Assembly: GCA_903928635.1 (NCBI GenBank)
Contig: CAIYRQ010000239.1
Location: 1 to 41,163, forward strand
Direction of reading: 5' to 3'
DNA: 41,163 bases
Source: an uncultured beta proteobacterium
Lineage (GTDB): Bacteria; Pseudomonadota; Gammaproteobacteria; Burkholderiales; Burkholderiaceae_C
Below are positions 33,119 through 41,163 of the stretch, in pieces. Under the pieces are notes generated by a model, which saw only the letters and a list, made by a program, of their open reading frames with translations, had not been told where the DNA came from and did no database searches. Numbering within the stretch: position 1 is the stretch's first letter; every line of letters begins with the position of its first letter. Both the position numbers and the translations under genes were made by a program.

Positions 33119-33299
33119 GGTGCGGAGCCAATCGAGCGGAGTGGAAATAGCATGGAATGTAGCGCAGCGTTGTGATGCGGACCTGGTTTCCAAGGCCGCA
33201 ATGTCCCGCAGCGGCGTTGTTGCCACGCTTGCCCCTTAAACTGAACAGTGGCGTGCCCCGATGGTGGCGCCTTATTTTTGTTTCTGAACCGGATTGACC

Positions 33300-34589
33300 A
33301 TGCCCATGTTCCAAACCCTTCCTCCCTTTTCTGCCAGTCGCCAAGCCAAATTCACCCTGACCACGCTGGCGCTGGCCGCATTGCTGGCTGCTTGTGGCCC
33401 CAGCGGTGCGCCGTCTGCGGGCGGGCCCGGCGCAGGAGGCGGCGCACCCCCGCCCGCCGAAGTCGGGGTCGTGACGGTGAGCACTGGCGACGTGGGCTTG
33501 ATTACCGAGTTGCCGGGCCGTCTGGAGGCCTCGCGCGTGGCCCAGGTGCGGGCGCGGGCGGCGGGCATTCTGCAGCGACGCCTGTTTGCCGAGGGCAGCA
33601 GTGTCAAGGCCGGTCAACTGCTGTTTGAAATCGACGACGCCCCCTACAAAGCGGCGCTGGACAGCGCGCTGGCCAATGTGGCCAAGGCCGAGGCCAATCT
33701 GGGCCAAGCCAGTGCCCTGGCCAAGCGCTACGAGCCTCTGGCTGCCGCCAAGGCCGTCAGCCAGCAAGAGCTGGTGGCCGCCCAGGCCGCCCAAAAGCAG
33801 GCCGAGGCCGATGTGGCCGTGGCCAAAGCGGCGGCACAAACCGCGCGCATCAACCTCAACTACGCCGCTGTGACCGCGCCGATTGCAGGCAGCATTGGCC
33901 GCGCCTTGGTAACCGAAGGTGCACTCGTGGGCCAAGGCGAAGCCACGCCGCTGGCGGTGGTGCAGCAGATCAACCCGATGTACATCAACTTCACCCAGTC
34001 CGCCGGGGATGTGATGAAGCTGCGCCAGGCCTTGGACGCCGGCAAGCTCAAGCGCGCCAATGGCAGCCAGGCCGCCAGCGTGCGCCTGGTGATGGAAGAC
34101 GGCAGCGAGTTTGCGCATGCCGGACGCTTGCTGTTTTCCGACTTAACAGTGGACGCCACCTCGGGCCAAATTACGCTGCGCGCTGAAGTGCCCAACCCTG
34201 AGGGCACGCTCTTACCTGGCCTGTATGTGCGGGTGCGGGTGGAGCAGGCCCAGGCCAGCAATGCGATTTTGCTGCCGCAACAAGCCGTGACGCGCTCGGC
34301 CCAGGGTGACACGGTGATGGTGGTGGGCAGCGATGGCAAGGTCAAACCGCGCCCGGTCAAGGTGGGCGCGCAGCAGCGCAACCAGTGGGTGATTTTGGAA
34401 GGCCTGCAAAGTGGCGAACAGGTGATGGTGGATGGCTTTCAAAAGCTGCGCGGTGATGCGCCAGTCAAGGCCGTGCCCTGGGTGCCGCCAGGCAGCAAAC
34501 CCGCCGCACCCGCCAGTGCAGCCAGTGCCGCAGCGCCTGCCGCCAGTGCGGCACCGGCCACCCCGGCCGCATCTGCTGCCAGCCGCTAG
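33300..34589 (+). CDS. RND efflux periplasmic adaptor subunit (membrane fusion protein)
   Basis: A 429-aa lipoprotein of the AcrA/MexA family. The signal sequence ends in the lipobox LLAAC, followed by a Gly/Pro/Ala-rich linker. EVGVVTVSTGDVGLITELPG and ARAAGILQRRLFAEGSSVKAGQ form the lipoyl/barrel part; the hairpin (LANVAKAEANLGQASALAKR) contacts the outer-membrane channel. The C-terminus is an Ala/Pro-rich repeat of AASA/APA type, probably disordered. It bridges the pump at 34602 and the channel at 37750. No TetR or two-component regulator gene is adjacent. Confidence 0.95.
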   Translation: MPMFQTLPPFSASRQAKFTLTTLALAALLAACGPSGAPSAGGPGAGGGAPPPAEVGVVTVSTGDVGLITELPGRLEASRVAQVRARAAGILQRRLFAEGSSVKAGQLLFEIDDAPYKAALDSALANVAKAEANLGQASALAKRYEPLAAAKAVSQQELVAAQAAQKQAEADVAVAKAAAQTARINLNYAAVTAPIAGSIGRALVTEGALVGQGEATPLAVVQQINPMYINFTQSAGDVMKLRQALDAGKLKRANGSQAASVRLVMEDGSEFAHAGRLLFSDLTVDATSGQITLRAEVPNPEGTLLPGLYVRVRVEQAQASNAILLPQQAVTRSAQGDTVMVVGSDGKVKPRPVKVGAQQRNQWVILEGLQSGEQVMVDGFQKLRGDAPVKAVPWVPPGSKPAAPASAASAAAPAASAAPATPAASAASR

Positions 34590-34601
34590 GACGCATACAC
34601 C

Positions 34602-37600
34602 ATGGCCAAATTCTTTATCGACCGCCCGATCTTTGCGTGGGTGATCGCACTCTTCATCATGGTGGCGGGCGCGGTGTCCATCACCCAGCTGCCTATCGCC
34701 CAGTACCCGCCAGTGGCACCGCCCTCCATCGTGGTCAGTGCGGTCTACCCCGGTGCCTCGGCGCAGACCTTGGAAGACGCCGTGCTGGCGGTGATCGAGC
34801 GCGAAATGAACGGCGCGCCCGGTCTGATTTATATGGAGTCGGTTGCGCAGGCCGATGGCTCGGGCACCATCACGCTGAGCTTTCAGCCCGGCACCAGCCC
34901 CGACTTGGCACAGGTGGAGGTGCAAAACCGCCTGGGCCGCGCCACACCGCGTTTGCCGCAAGTGGTGACGCAGCAGGGCGTGCGGGTGGACAAGTCGCGC
35001 AGCAACTTCCTGCTGTTCACCATCCTCAATTCCGACGACCCCAACTGGGACCCGGTGGCCCTGGGCGACTACGCCGCGCGCAATGTGCTGCCCGAGTTGC
35101 AGCGCGTGCCGGGCGTGGGCCAGGCGCAGCTTTTTGGCACCGAGCGCGCCATGCGTGTCTGGATCGACCCGGCCAAACTGCTGGGCTACAAGCTGTCGGC
35201 CAACGATGTGAACAACGCCATCCGCGCGCAAAACGTGCAGGTGTCGGCCGGTGAAATCGGCGCGCTGCCCAATGTGGCTGGCCAGGGTGTGGCGGCCACG
35301 GTCATCGTCAACGGCCAGTTCAGCACCCCGGCGCAGTTTGGCTCCATCGTGCTGCGCGCCAATCCCGATGGCTCCACCGTGCGCCTGCGCGATGTGGCGC
35401 GCATTGCGCTCGGTGGGCAAAGCTATGCCACCTCGGCCCGCCTGAACGGCAAGCCCTCCACCGGCGTGGGTGTGCAGCTCTCGCCCACCGGAAACGCCAT
35501 GGCCACCGCCAAAGCAGTGCGTGCGCGCATGCAGGAACTCGAGAAGTTTTTCCCCAAAGGCATGGGCTGGACGATTCCCTACGACAGCTCGCGCTTTGTC
35601 GATATTTCTATCCGCCAGGTGACCGAAACCTTGCTTGAAGCGGTGGCGCTGGTGTTCTTGGTGATGTATTTGTTCTTGCAGAACTGGCGCTACACCGTGA
35701 TTCCCACCATCGTGGTGCCGGTGGCGCTGCTGGGGACTTTTGGCGCGCTTTTGGCACTGGGTTTTTCGATCAACGTGCTGACCATGTTTGGCATGGTGCT
35801 GGTGATCGGCATCGTGGTGGATGACGCCATTGTGGTGGTGGAAAACGTCGAGCGCATCATGAGTGAAGAGGGCTTGTCGCCGCTGGAGGCCACGCGCAAA
35901 GCCATGGACCAGATCTCGGGTGCCATCATCGGCGTGACCGTGGTGTTGATCTCGGTGTTTGTGCCGCTGGCGTTTTTTGCGGGCTCGGTGGGCAATATTT
36001 ACCGCCAGTTCTCTGCCGTCATGGGCATCTCGATTGCGTTTTCGGCGCTGATGGCTTTGTCGCTCACGCCAGCCTTGTGCGCTACGTTGCTGCTGCCGGT
36101 GGAGAAAGGCCAGCACCACGCCAAAGGCGGCTTTTTTGGCTGGTTCAACCGCGGCTTTGCGCGCACCGCCAAGGGCTATGAGCGGGGAGTTGCCCGCATC
36201 CTGCCGCGCGCAGCCCGCTACCTGGTGATTTATGCCGCCATTGCCGGTGCCGCAGGCCTGGTGTACGTGCGCCTGCCCACGTCTTTCCTGCCCAACGAAG
36301 ACCAGGGCACCATGCTGATCAACGTGCAGTTGCCACCGGGTGCCACGCAAGAGCGCACCCGCGAGGTGATCCAGCAAGTCGAAGGCTTCATGCTCAAGCA
36401 ACCCGAGGTGCAAAGCATGGTGGGTGTGCTGGGCTACAGTTTTGCTGGCCTGGGACAAAACGCGGCACTGGGCTTTATCACGCTCAAAGACTGGAAAGAG
36501 CGTGCAGGCCCTGAGCACTCGGCGCAGGCCCTTGCGGGGCGCGCCTTTGGTGCGCTCTCGGGCATTCACGACGCGTTCATCTTTCCGCTGAGCCCGCCGC
36601 CCATTCCGGAGTTGGGCAACGCCTCGGGCTTCACCTTCCGCCTTCAGGACCGCGCAGGCTTGGGCCACGACGCGCTCTTGGCTGCACGCAACCAGCTGAT
36701 GGGCATGGCGTCCAAAAGCAGCGTGATCACGCAGGTGCGGCCCGACGGCCTGGAAGACGCGCCGCAGTTGCAGCTCGACATTGACCGCGACAAGGCGCAA
36801 GCCCTGGGTGTTGGCTTTGACGCGATCAACACGGTCATTGCTACGGCGTTGGGCTCGGCCTATATCAACGACTTCCCCAACGCCGGACGCCTGCAGCGCG
36901 TGGTGGTGCAAGCCGATGCGCCTGCGCGCATGCAGCCCGACGATTTGCTACGCCTGAGCGTGCTCAACAGCCGTGGTGAGCCGGTGCCTTTCTCTGCATT
37001 TGCCAGCACGCGCTGGATCAAGGGCGCTATGCAAACCGTGCGCTACAACGGCTACCCCGCCATGCGCATTGGCGGCAGCGCGGCACCCGGCTTTAGCACG
37101 GGTGACGCCATGGCCGAGATGGAAAAACTCGCCGCCCAATTGCCCGCAGGCTTTGGCTTTGAGTGGACCGGCCTGTCGCGCGAAGAAAAACTGGCCGGAT
37201 CGCAATCGCTGATTCTGTACAGCTTCGCGATTTTGTCGGTGTTCTTGTGCTTGGCCGCGCTGTACGAGAGCTGGTCGATTCCCTTGGCCGTGGTGCTGGT
37301 GGTGCCGCTGGGTGTGTTGGGCGTGCTGCTGGCCACTTTGCTGCGCGGGTATGCCAACGACGTGTATTTTCAAGTAGGGCTGATCACCATCATCGGCCTG
37401 TCGGCCAAGAACGCGATTTTGATCATCGAGTTTGCCAAAGACCTGCAGGCACAGGGCATGGGATTGATCGAGTCGGCGCTGGCGGCGGCGCACCTGCGCT
37501 TTCGCCCCATCGTCATGACGTCCATGGCGTTCACGCTGGGTGTGTTGCCGCTGGCGCTGTCCACTGGCGCGGGCTCGGCCAGCCAGCGCGTGATTGGAAC

Positions 37601-37757
37601 GGGCGTGATGGGCGGTATCTTGACCGGCACCACCTTGGCGGTGGTGTTTGTGCCCGTCTTCTTTGTCGTGGTGCGCGGCTTGTTCAAGGGCAGCGCGCGG
37701 CAGCACGAGGTGCACGCAGCACAAGCAGCGCACATGGGAGTGCACAACGATGAATAA
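34602..37757 (+). CDS. RND multidrug efflux transporter, HAE1/AcrB-like
   Basis: A 1051-aa proton-driven inner-membrane pump of normal AcrB length. The N-terminus MAKFFIDRPIFAWVIAL is characteristic. Proton relay aspartates are in GIVVDDAIVVVENVER, and the relay lysine is in GLSAKNAILIIEFAKD. Twelve membrane segments and two large periplasmic loops are evident. It is 12 bases after the adaptor gene and overlaps the outer-membrane factor gene by 8 bases. It should export hydrophobic or amphiphilic compounds; the cargo cannot be read from sequence. Confidence 0.97.
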   Translation: MAKFFIDRPIFAWVIALFIMVAGAVSITQLPIAQYPPVAPPSIVVSAVYPGASAQTLEDAVLAVIEREMNGAPGLIYMESVAQADGSGTITLSFQPGTSPDLAQVEVQNRLGRATPRLPQVVTQQGVRVDKSRSNFLLFTILNSDDPNWDPVALGDYAARNVLPELQRVPGVGQAQLFGTERAMRVWIDPAKLLGYKLSANDVNNAIRAQNVQVSAGEIGALPNVAGQGVAATVIVNGQFSTPAQFGSIVLRANPDGSTVRLRDVARIALGGQSYATSARLNGKPSTGVGVQLSPTGNAMATAKAVRARMQELEKFFPKGMGWTIPYDSSRFVDISIRQVTETLLEAVALVFLVMYLFLQNWRYTVIPTIVVPVALLGTFGALLALGFSINVLTMFGMVLVIGIVVDDAIVVVENVERIMSEEGLSPLEATRKAMDQISGAIIGVTVVLISVFVPLAFFAGSVGNIYRQFSAVMGISIAFSALMALSLTPALCATLLLPVEKGQHHAKGGFFGWFNRGFARTAKGYERGVARILPRAARYLVIYAAIAGAAGLVYVRLPTSFLPNEDQGTMLINVQLPPGATQERTREVIQQVEGFMLKQPEVQSMVGVLGYSFAGLGQNAALGFITLKDWKERAGPEHSAQALAGRAFGALSGIHDAFIFPLSPPPIPELGNASGFTFRLQDRAGLGHDALLAARNQLMGMASKSSVITQVRPDGLEDAPQLQLDIDRDKAQALGVGFDAINTVIATALGSAYINDFPNAGRLQRVVVQADAPARMQPDDLLRLSVLNSRGEPVPFSAFASTRWIKGAMQTVRYNGYPAMRIGGSAAPGFSTGDAMAEMEKLAAQLPAGFGFEWTGLSREEKLAGSQSLILYSFAILSVFLCLAALYESWSIPLAVVLVVPLGVLGVLLATLLRGYANDVYFQVGLITIIGLSAKNAILIIEFAKDLQAQGMGLIESALAAAHLRFRPIVMTSMAFTLGVLPLALSTGAGSASQRVIGTGVMGGILTGTTLAVVFVPVFFVVVRGLFKGSARQHEVHAAQAAHMGVHNDE

Positions 37758-39159
37758 GCACAACTCAACCCTGGTCCACCACGGTCTTCGCCTGAGCCTG
37801 ATTGCTGGCGCACTGGCCTTGTCGGCCTGCAGCACGCCATCTATTTTCAAGCGGCCTGCCGTACCGTTGGCAGCGCAGTGGCCCGCCAGTGCCCAGGTGC
37901 CACAAACCGCCCCTGCAGGCGACCTGCTGCCTTGGCGCACATTCTTCACCGATGCCACCCTGCAGTCCTTGATTGCGCAGGCTTTGGAGCACAACCGCGA
38001 CTTGCAATTGGCCGCGCTCAACATTGCCCAAGCCCGGGCGCAACTCGGTTTGCGCAGTGCGGACCAGCTGCCCACCTTGAACGTTGGCGCGGGCCTGACT
38101 CGCGCGCCCAACACCGTGGGCAATATGGCCACCACGCTGAATGCAGGCCTGGTGGTCAGCAGCTATGAGTTGGACTTTTTCGGCCGCGTGGCCAGCCTCA
38201 AAGAACAGGCGCTGGCCCAGTACCTGGCGTCTGAAGAAGCGCGCCGCACTGCGCAAATCAGCCTGATCGCCACTGTGGCCCAGGCCTGGATGGGCCTGGG
38301 TGCGGACGAGCGCCAGTTGCAACTGGCGCAGCAAACGCTGGCTTCGCGCGAAGAGTCTGCGCAGCTGGTTGCCTTGCGCGTGTCGCATGGCGCATCGAGC
38401 GAGCTGGACTTGCGCTTGGCCCAGTCCCTTGTGCAGGCTGCGCGGGTAAGCGTGGCCCAGTGGCAGCGGCAGCGCGCATTGGACGAAAACGCTTTGGTCC
38501 TGTTGCTCGGCCAGCCTCTGGCGTCGCAACATGCAGCGCAAATCGCCAGCGGGCTGGACGTGGCCTTGCCTGCATTGCCTGCAGGCTTGCCGTCTGATCT
38601 GCTGACGCGCCGCGCCGACATCCGCCAGGCAGAGCAGCAACTCGCAGCGGCCAACGCCAATATTGCTGCGGCACGCGCCGCCTTCTTCCCGCGCATTGCG
38701 CTCACCGCCAGCGCAGGCAGCGCCAGCAGTGAGTTGGGTTCGCTGTTCAAAGACGGTTCCTGGAGCTATACCTTTGTGCCGCAGTTGCTGCTTCCTATCT
38801 TCGACGGCGGGCGCAACGAGGCCAATTTGGCCGCCGCCAAAGTGGGTTTTGACATTGCGGTGGCGCAGTACGAAAAAGCGATTCAAAGCGCGTTTCGCGA
38901 AGTGGCCGATGCACTGGCCGCGCGCAGCAGCTGGGAGCGCCAGCTCCAAGCCCAGACCGCGCTGGTGCAAGCCGATAGCCAGCGTGTAGCGCTCACCCGT
39001 TTGCGCTTGGACAACGGTGCTGCCAGCCAGCTGGATTGGCTCGATGCCCAACGCTCTTTGTTCACCAGCCAGCAGGCACTCATTGCCGTGCAGCTTGCAG
39101 CCTTGCAAAGCCAGGTGACCTTGTACAAAGTGCTGGGCGGCGGGGCAGAGGCTCCTTGA
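37750..39159 (+). CDS. Efflux outer-membrane factor, NodT/OprM family lipoprotein
   Basis: A 469-aa TolC-like channel subunit. The N-terminus has a lipoprotein signal with lipobox ALSAC. The two repeats of the outer-membrane efflux protein domain are visible, with DLLPWRTFFTDATLQSLI at the start and RRADIRQAEQQLAAANANI at the start of the second repeat. Overlap with the pump gene by 8 bases indicates coupled translation. It completes the tripartite pump. Confidence 0.95.
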   Translation: MNKHNSTLVHHGLRLSLIAGALALSACSTPSIFKRPAVPLAAQWPASAQVPQTAPAGDLLPWRTFFTDATLQSLIAQALEHNRDLQLAALNIAQARAQLGLRSADQLPTLNVGAGLTRAPNTVGNMATTLNAGLVVSSYELDFFGRVASLKEQALAQYLASEEARRTAQISLIATVAQAWMGLGADERQLQLAQQTLASREESAQLVALRVSHGASSELDLRLAQSLVQAARVSVAQWQRQRALDENALVLLLGQPLASQHAAQIASGLDVALPALPAGLPSDLLTRRADIRQAEQQLAAANANIAAARAAFFPRIALTASAGSASSELGSLFKDGSWSYTFVPQLLLPIFDGGRNEANLAAAKVGFDIAVAQYEKAIQSAFREVADALAARSSWERQLQAQTALVQADSQRVALTRLRLDNGAASQLDWLDAQRSLFTSQQALIAVQLAALQSQVTLYKVLGGGAEAP

Positions 39160-39175
39160 TGCGCGGCCCCCATCC

Positions 39176-40033
39176 ATGAGCGCCCGCTTGACTCGGGTGT
39201 TCCCGCTGCTGTTCGTCGTCCTGTGGTCCACCGGCTTTATCGGTGCGCGCTTGGGGCTGCCCCACACTGAACCACTGACCTTTTTGTTTGTGCGCTACGT
39301 GGCCGTGGTGGTCTTGATGCTGGCCATTGCGCTGGCCACCCGCGCGCCCTGGCCCCAGGGTTGGCGCGCCTGGTTTCACATCGGCGTGGCCGGTTTGCTG
39401 CTGCATGGCGTGTACCTGGGCGGCGTGTTCATTGCTATTTCGCTCGGCCTGCCTGCGGGCGTGGCAGCGCTGGTGGTGGGCGTGCAGCCGCTGCTCACGG
39501 CCATTGGCGCGGGCTGGCTGCTGGGCGAGACGGTGCTGCGCCGCCAGTGGGTGGGCCTGCTGTTGGGCTTGGGCGGTGTGGCGCTGGTGGTGGCCAACAA
39601 ATTGGGCAGCGGCTTTGGCTGGCAGGCCATCGTACCGGCCGTGATCGCGCTTCTGGCCATCACCGCTGGCACGCTCTACCAAAAACGCTTTTGCCCTCGC
39701 TTTGACTGGCGCAGCGGCGCGGTGGCGCAGTTTGTGCCCACGGCCTTGGCCACGGGCTTGTGCGCATGGGTGTTTGAGACCGGCCGCATGGACCTCACCG
39801 GTGAAATGGTGTTTGCCCTGGTCTGGCTGGTGCTGGTGCTGTCGGTGGGTGCCGTGAGTTTGCTGAACTGGCTGATCCGCCAAAGCAGCGCGGTGAACAT
39901 CGCCAGTCTTTTCTACCTGGTGCCCCCCTGTACTGCGGTAGTGGCCTGGGCCCTGTTTGGCGAATCGTTTTCGCAGCTCGCGCTGGTGGGGATGGCGCTG
40001 GTGGTGGGCGGGGTCTATCTGGCGCGCAAGTAG
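39176..40033 (+). CDS. DMT-superfamily (EamA) transporter
   Basis: A 285-aa inner-membrane protein with ten hydrophobic segments arranged as two EamA repeats. LLFVVLWSTGFIGARLGL begins repeat 1, and VALVVANKLGSGFGW separates the halves; FYLVPPCTAVVAWALFGE is the typical second-repeat motif. Family members export amino acids or metabolites. It starts 16 bases after the efflux operon and may be expressed by read-through from it. Confidence 0.93.
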   Translation: MSARLTRVFPLLFVVLWSTGFIGARLGLPHTEPLTFLFVRYVAVVVLMLAIALATRAPWPQGWRAWFHIGVAGLLLHGVYLGGVFIAISLGLPAGVAALVVGVQPLLTAIGAGWLLGETVLRRQWVGLLLGLGGVALVVANKLGSGFGWQAIVPAVIALLAITAGTLYQKRFCPRFDWRSGAVAQFVPTALATGLCAWVFETGRMDLTGEMVFALVWLVLVLSVGAVSLLNWLIRQSSAVNIASLFYLVPPCTAVVAWALFGESFSQLALVGMALVVGGVYLARK

Positions 40034-40040
40034 TTGCGCC

Positions 40041-40499
40041 TCAGCGGCACGCATCCACCCACACACCGCCCGTCACCTGTGCCATCAGCGCTGGGCTGAT
40101 GCGCACAGCGCTATTGACCGAGCCCGCTGCAGGCAGCACTTCGTCAAAGGCTTGCAGGCTTTGGTCTAGAAACACGGGCAGGTCTTGGGCCAGGCCGAAG
40201 GGGCACACACCGCCCACAGGGTGGCCCGTCAAGGCCAGCACCTCCTCGGTGGGCAGCATCTTGCCTTTGCCAAATACCTGTTTGAACTTGGCGTTGTCAA
40301 TGCGCGCATGGCCCGCGGCCACCAGCAGCACCACGCGAGCGTCGCCCAACCGGAAGGCCAGCGTTTTGGCAATGCGTCCGGGCTCCACGCCATGGGCCAA
40401 CGCGGCAGACTCCACCGTGGGCGTGAGTGCCTCGGTTTCCAGTATCGGGAGGTTCAGTTGGTGTTGCGCAAAGAAAGCGCGCACAGACGCCAGGCTCAT
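40041..40499 (-). CDS. YbaK/EbsC-family aminoacyl-tRNA deacylase
   Basis: A 152-aa cytoplasmic protein of the Cys-tRNA(Pro)/ProX editing family. RIAKTLAFRLGD holds the conserved lysine, followed by the KFKQVFGKGKMLP loop and GGVCPFGLAQ, a family-wide motif. It would hydrolyse mischarged aminoacyl-tRNA. It is 15 bases downstream of the MBL gene on the same strand and ends 7 bases from the convergent transporter gene. Confidence 0.92.
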   Translation of the reverse strand: MSLASVRAFFAQHQLNLPILETEALTPTVESAALAHGVEPGRIAKTLAFRLGDARVVLLVAAGHARIDNAKFKQVFGKGKMLPTEEVLALTGHPVGGVCPFGLAQDLPVFLDQSLQAFDEVLPAAGSVNSAVRISPALMAQVTGGVWVDACR

Positions 40500-40514
40500 G
40501 GTGCAGCCCCCGTT

Positions 40515-41153
40515 TTAGGTGCCGCCCACATAGGGGTTGCGCACGCGCTCCACGCCAAAGCTGCTCTCGGGGCCGTGGCCGGGAATGAACACTGTGTCGT
40601 TGCCCATGGGCCACAAGCGCTGGGTGATGCTGTTGATCAAGGTGTCGTGGTCGCCACGCGGAAAGTCGGTGCGGCCAATGCTGCCGGCAAACAGCACATC
40701 GCCCACAAAGGCGCGCTGAATGTCGGGCGAATAAAACACCACATGGCCCGGCGTGTGCCCGGGGCAGTGCCGCACTTGCAAGGTGTAGGGCCCCAGCGTC
40801 ACGGTGTCGCCATCGTGCAGCCAGCGTGTGGGCGTGAAAACGCGCGAAGGCGGAAAGCCATAAGACGCCGCCGCCATGGGCATGCCGTCAATCCAAAATT
40901 GGTCTTCCGGGTGCGGTCCGATGATGGGCACATGCAGCAACTCGGCCAAATCTGCGGTGGCGCCTGCGTGGTCCAGGTGCCCGTGGGTGATCCAGATTTG
41001 CTCCAGCGTCACGCCCAAACGCTTGACCGTGGCCAGCAGCAGCTCCAGGTCGCCACCGGGGTCAATGATGGCCGCCCGCCGCTCCTCATCGCACCAGACG
41101 ATGGAGCAGTTTTGTTGAAAAGCGGTGACCGGAACGGTTTCGTAGTGCAGCAT
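40515..41153 (-). CDS. MBL-fold metallo-hydrolase, glyoxalase II-like (YcbL type)
   Basis: A 212-aa metallo-beta-lactamase-fold hydrolase. The metal motif THGHLDHAG, the next histidine in CPGHTPGHV, the bridging Asp in FVGDVLFAG and the last His in IPGHGPES are all present. The length matches YcbL-type proteins, which are shorter than full glyoxalase II. It probably hydrolyses a thioester such as lactoyl-glutathione. The ATG at 41153 is close to the window edge. Confidence 0.93.
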   Translation of the reverse strand: MLHYETVPVTAFQQNCSIVWCDEERRAAIIDPGGDLELLLATVKRLGVTLEQIWITHGHLDHAGATADLAELLHVPIIGPHPEDQFWIDGMPMAAASYGFPPSRVFTPTRWLHDGDTVTLGPYTLQVRHCPGHTPGHVVFYSPDIQRAFVGDVLFAGSIGRTDFPRGDHDTLINSITQRLWPMGNDTVFIPGHGPESSFGVERVRNPYVGGT

Positions 41154-41163
41154 GTGGAGGGCA

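Noticed and set aside
32952-34118. 388-codon minus-strand frame opposite the adaptor gene
   Set aside because: It overlaps the adaptor gene and the phosphatase 5' end and has Gly/His/Leu-rich shadow composition.
34212-36911. 899-codon open frame on the minus strand opposite the RND pump
   Set aside because: It mirrors the strongly supported adaptor and pump genes, is rich in His/Gln/Arg low-complexity sequence, and has no family motif; it is a shadow of GC-rich coding DNA.
37765-39267. 500-codon minus-strand frame opposite the outer-membrane factor
   Set aside because: Shadow frame of a clear NodT/OprM gene; no recognisable domain or ribosome site.

Overview
The window is bacterial chromosome. 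The gyrB tail, gene organisation and protein families suggest a betaproteobacterium of the Burkholderiales, probably Comamonadaceae-like; this is inference, since no rRNA gene or species marker is present. Three blocks are visible. Bases 1-481 are the 3' end of gyrB. Bases about 647-29835 are a catabolic gene cluster of about 29 kb. From about 30022 to the end are unrelated genes: DUF427, an SDR, a secreted AcpA-like phosphoesterase, an RND efflux operon, a DMT-type exporter, a YbaK-type deacylase and an MBL hydrolase. The cluster looks less GC-rich by eye than the right-hand block. Two hand-counted 60-base rows gave 24/60 GC at 5641 and 37/60 at 34081; a full profile was not computed.

The catabolic cluster contains, in order: a family III CoA-transferase; a large MalT/AlkS-like LuxR regulator; a thiolase-like protein with enoyl-CoA hydratase; one long operon (thiolase, FadB-like protein, acyl-CoA synthetase, SDR, ACAD10/11-like dehydrogenase, APH-fold kinase); a zinc alcohol dehydrogenase with an aldehyde dehydrogenase; a branched-chain-amino-acid-type ABC transporter split into two units around a GFA-family gene; a TIGR03084/DUF2156 gene pair; three acyl-CoA dehydrogenases; and an alpha-methylacyl-CoA racemase. 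Together they suggest uptake of an organic compound, oxidation of an alcohol through aldehyde to acid, CoA activation, and beta-oxidation with special steps for a methyl branch (racemase) and for a hydroxyl group off the beta carbon (kinase plus ACAD10/11-like enzyme). The substrate is not known; a methyl-branched, terpenoid-like or hydroxylated alicyclic or fatty compound fits.

The main discovery is regulatory. Seven perfect palindromes TCGTCG-N4-CGACGA lie in the intergenic regions of the cluster, one in front of every catabolic transcription unit (three shared by divergent units), and I saw none elsewhere in the window. For most of the ten promoters served, a -10-like hexamer begins exactly 30.5 bp from the palindrome centre. 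This puts the palindrome at about -42.5, the classical position of a LuxR-type activator box, with no recognisable -35 element. At three promoters the predicted transcription start falls on or next to the ATG, implying leaderless mRNAs. The likely binder is the LuxR-type regulator at 2018-4711, whose own gene also carries a copy.
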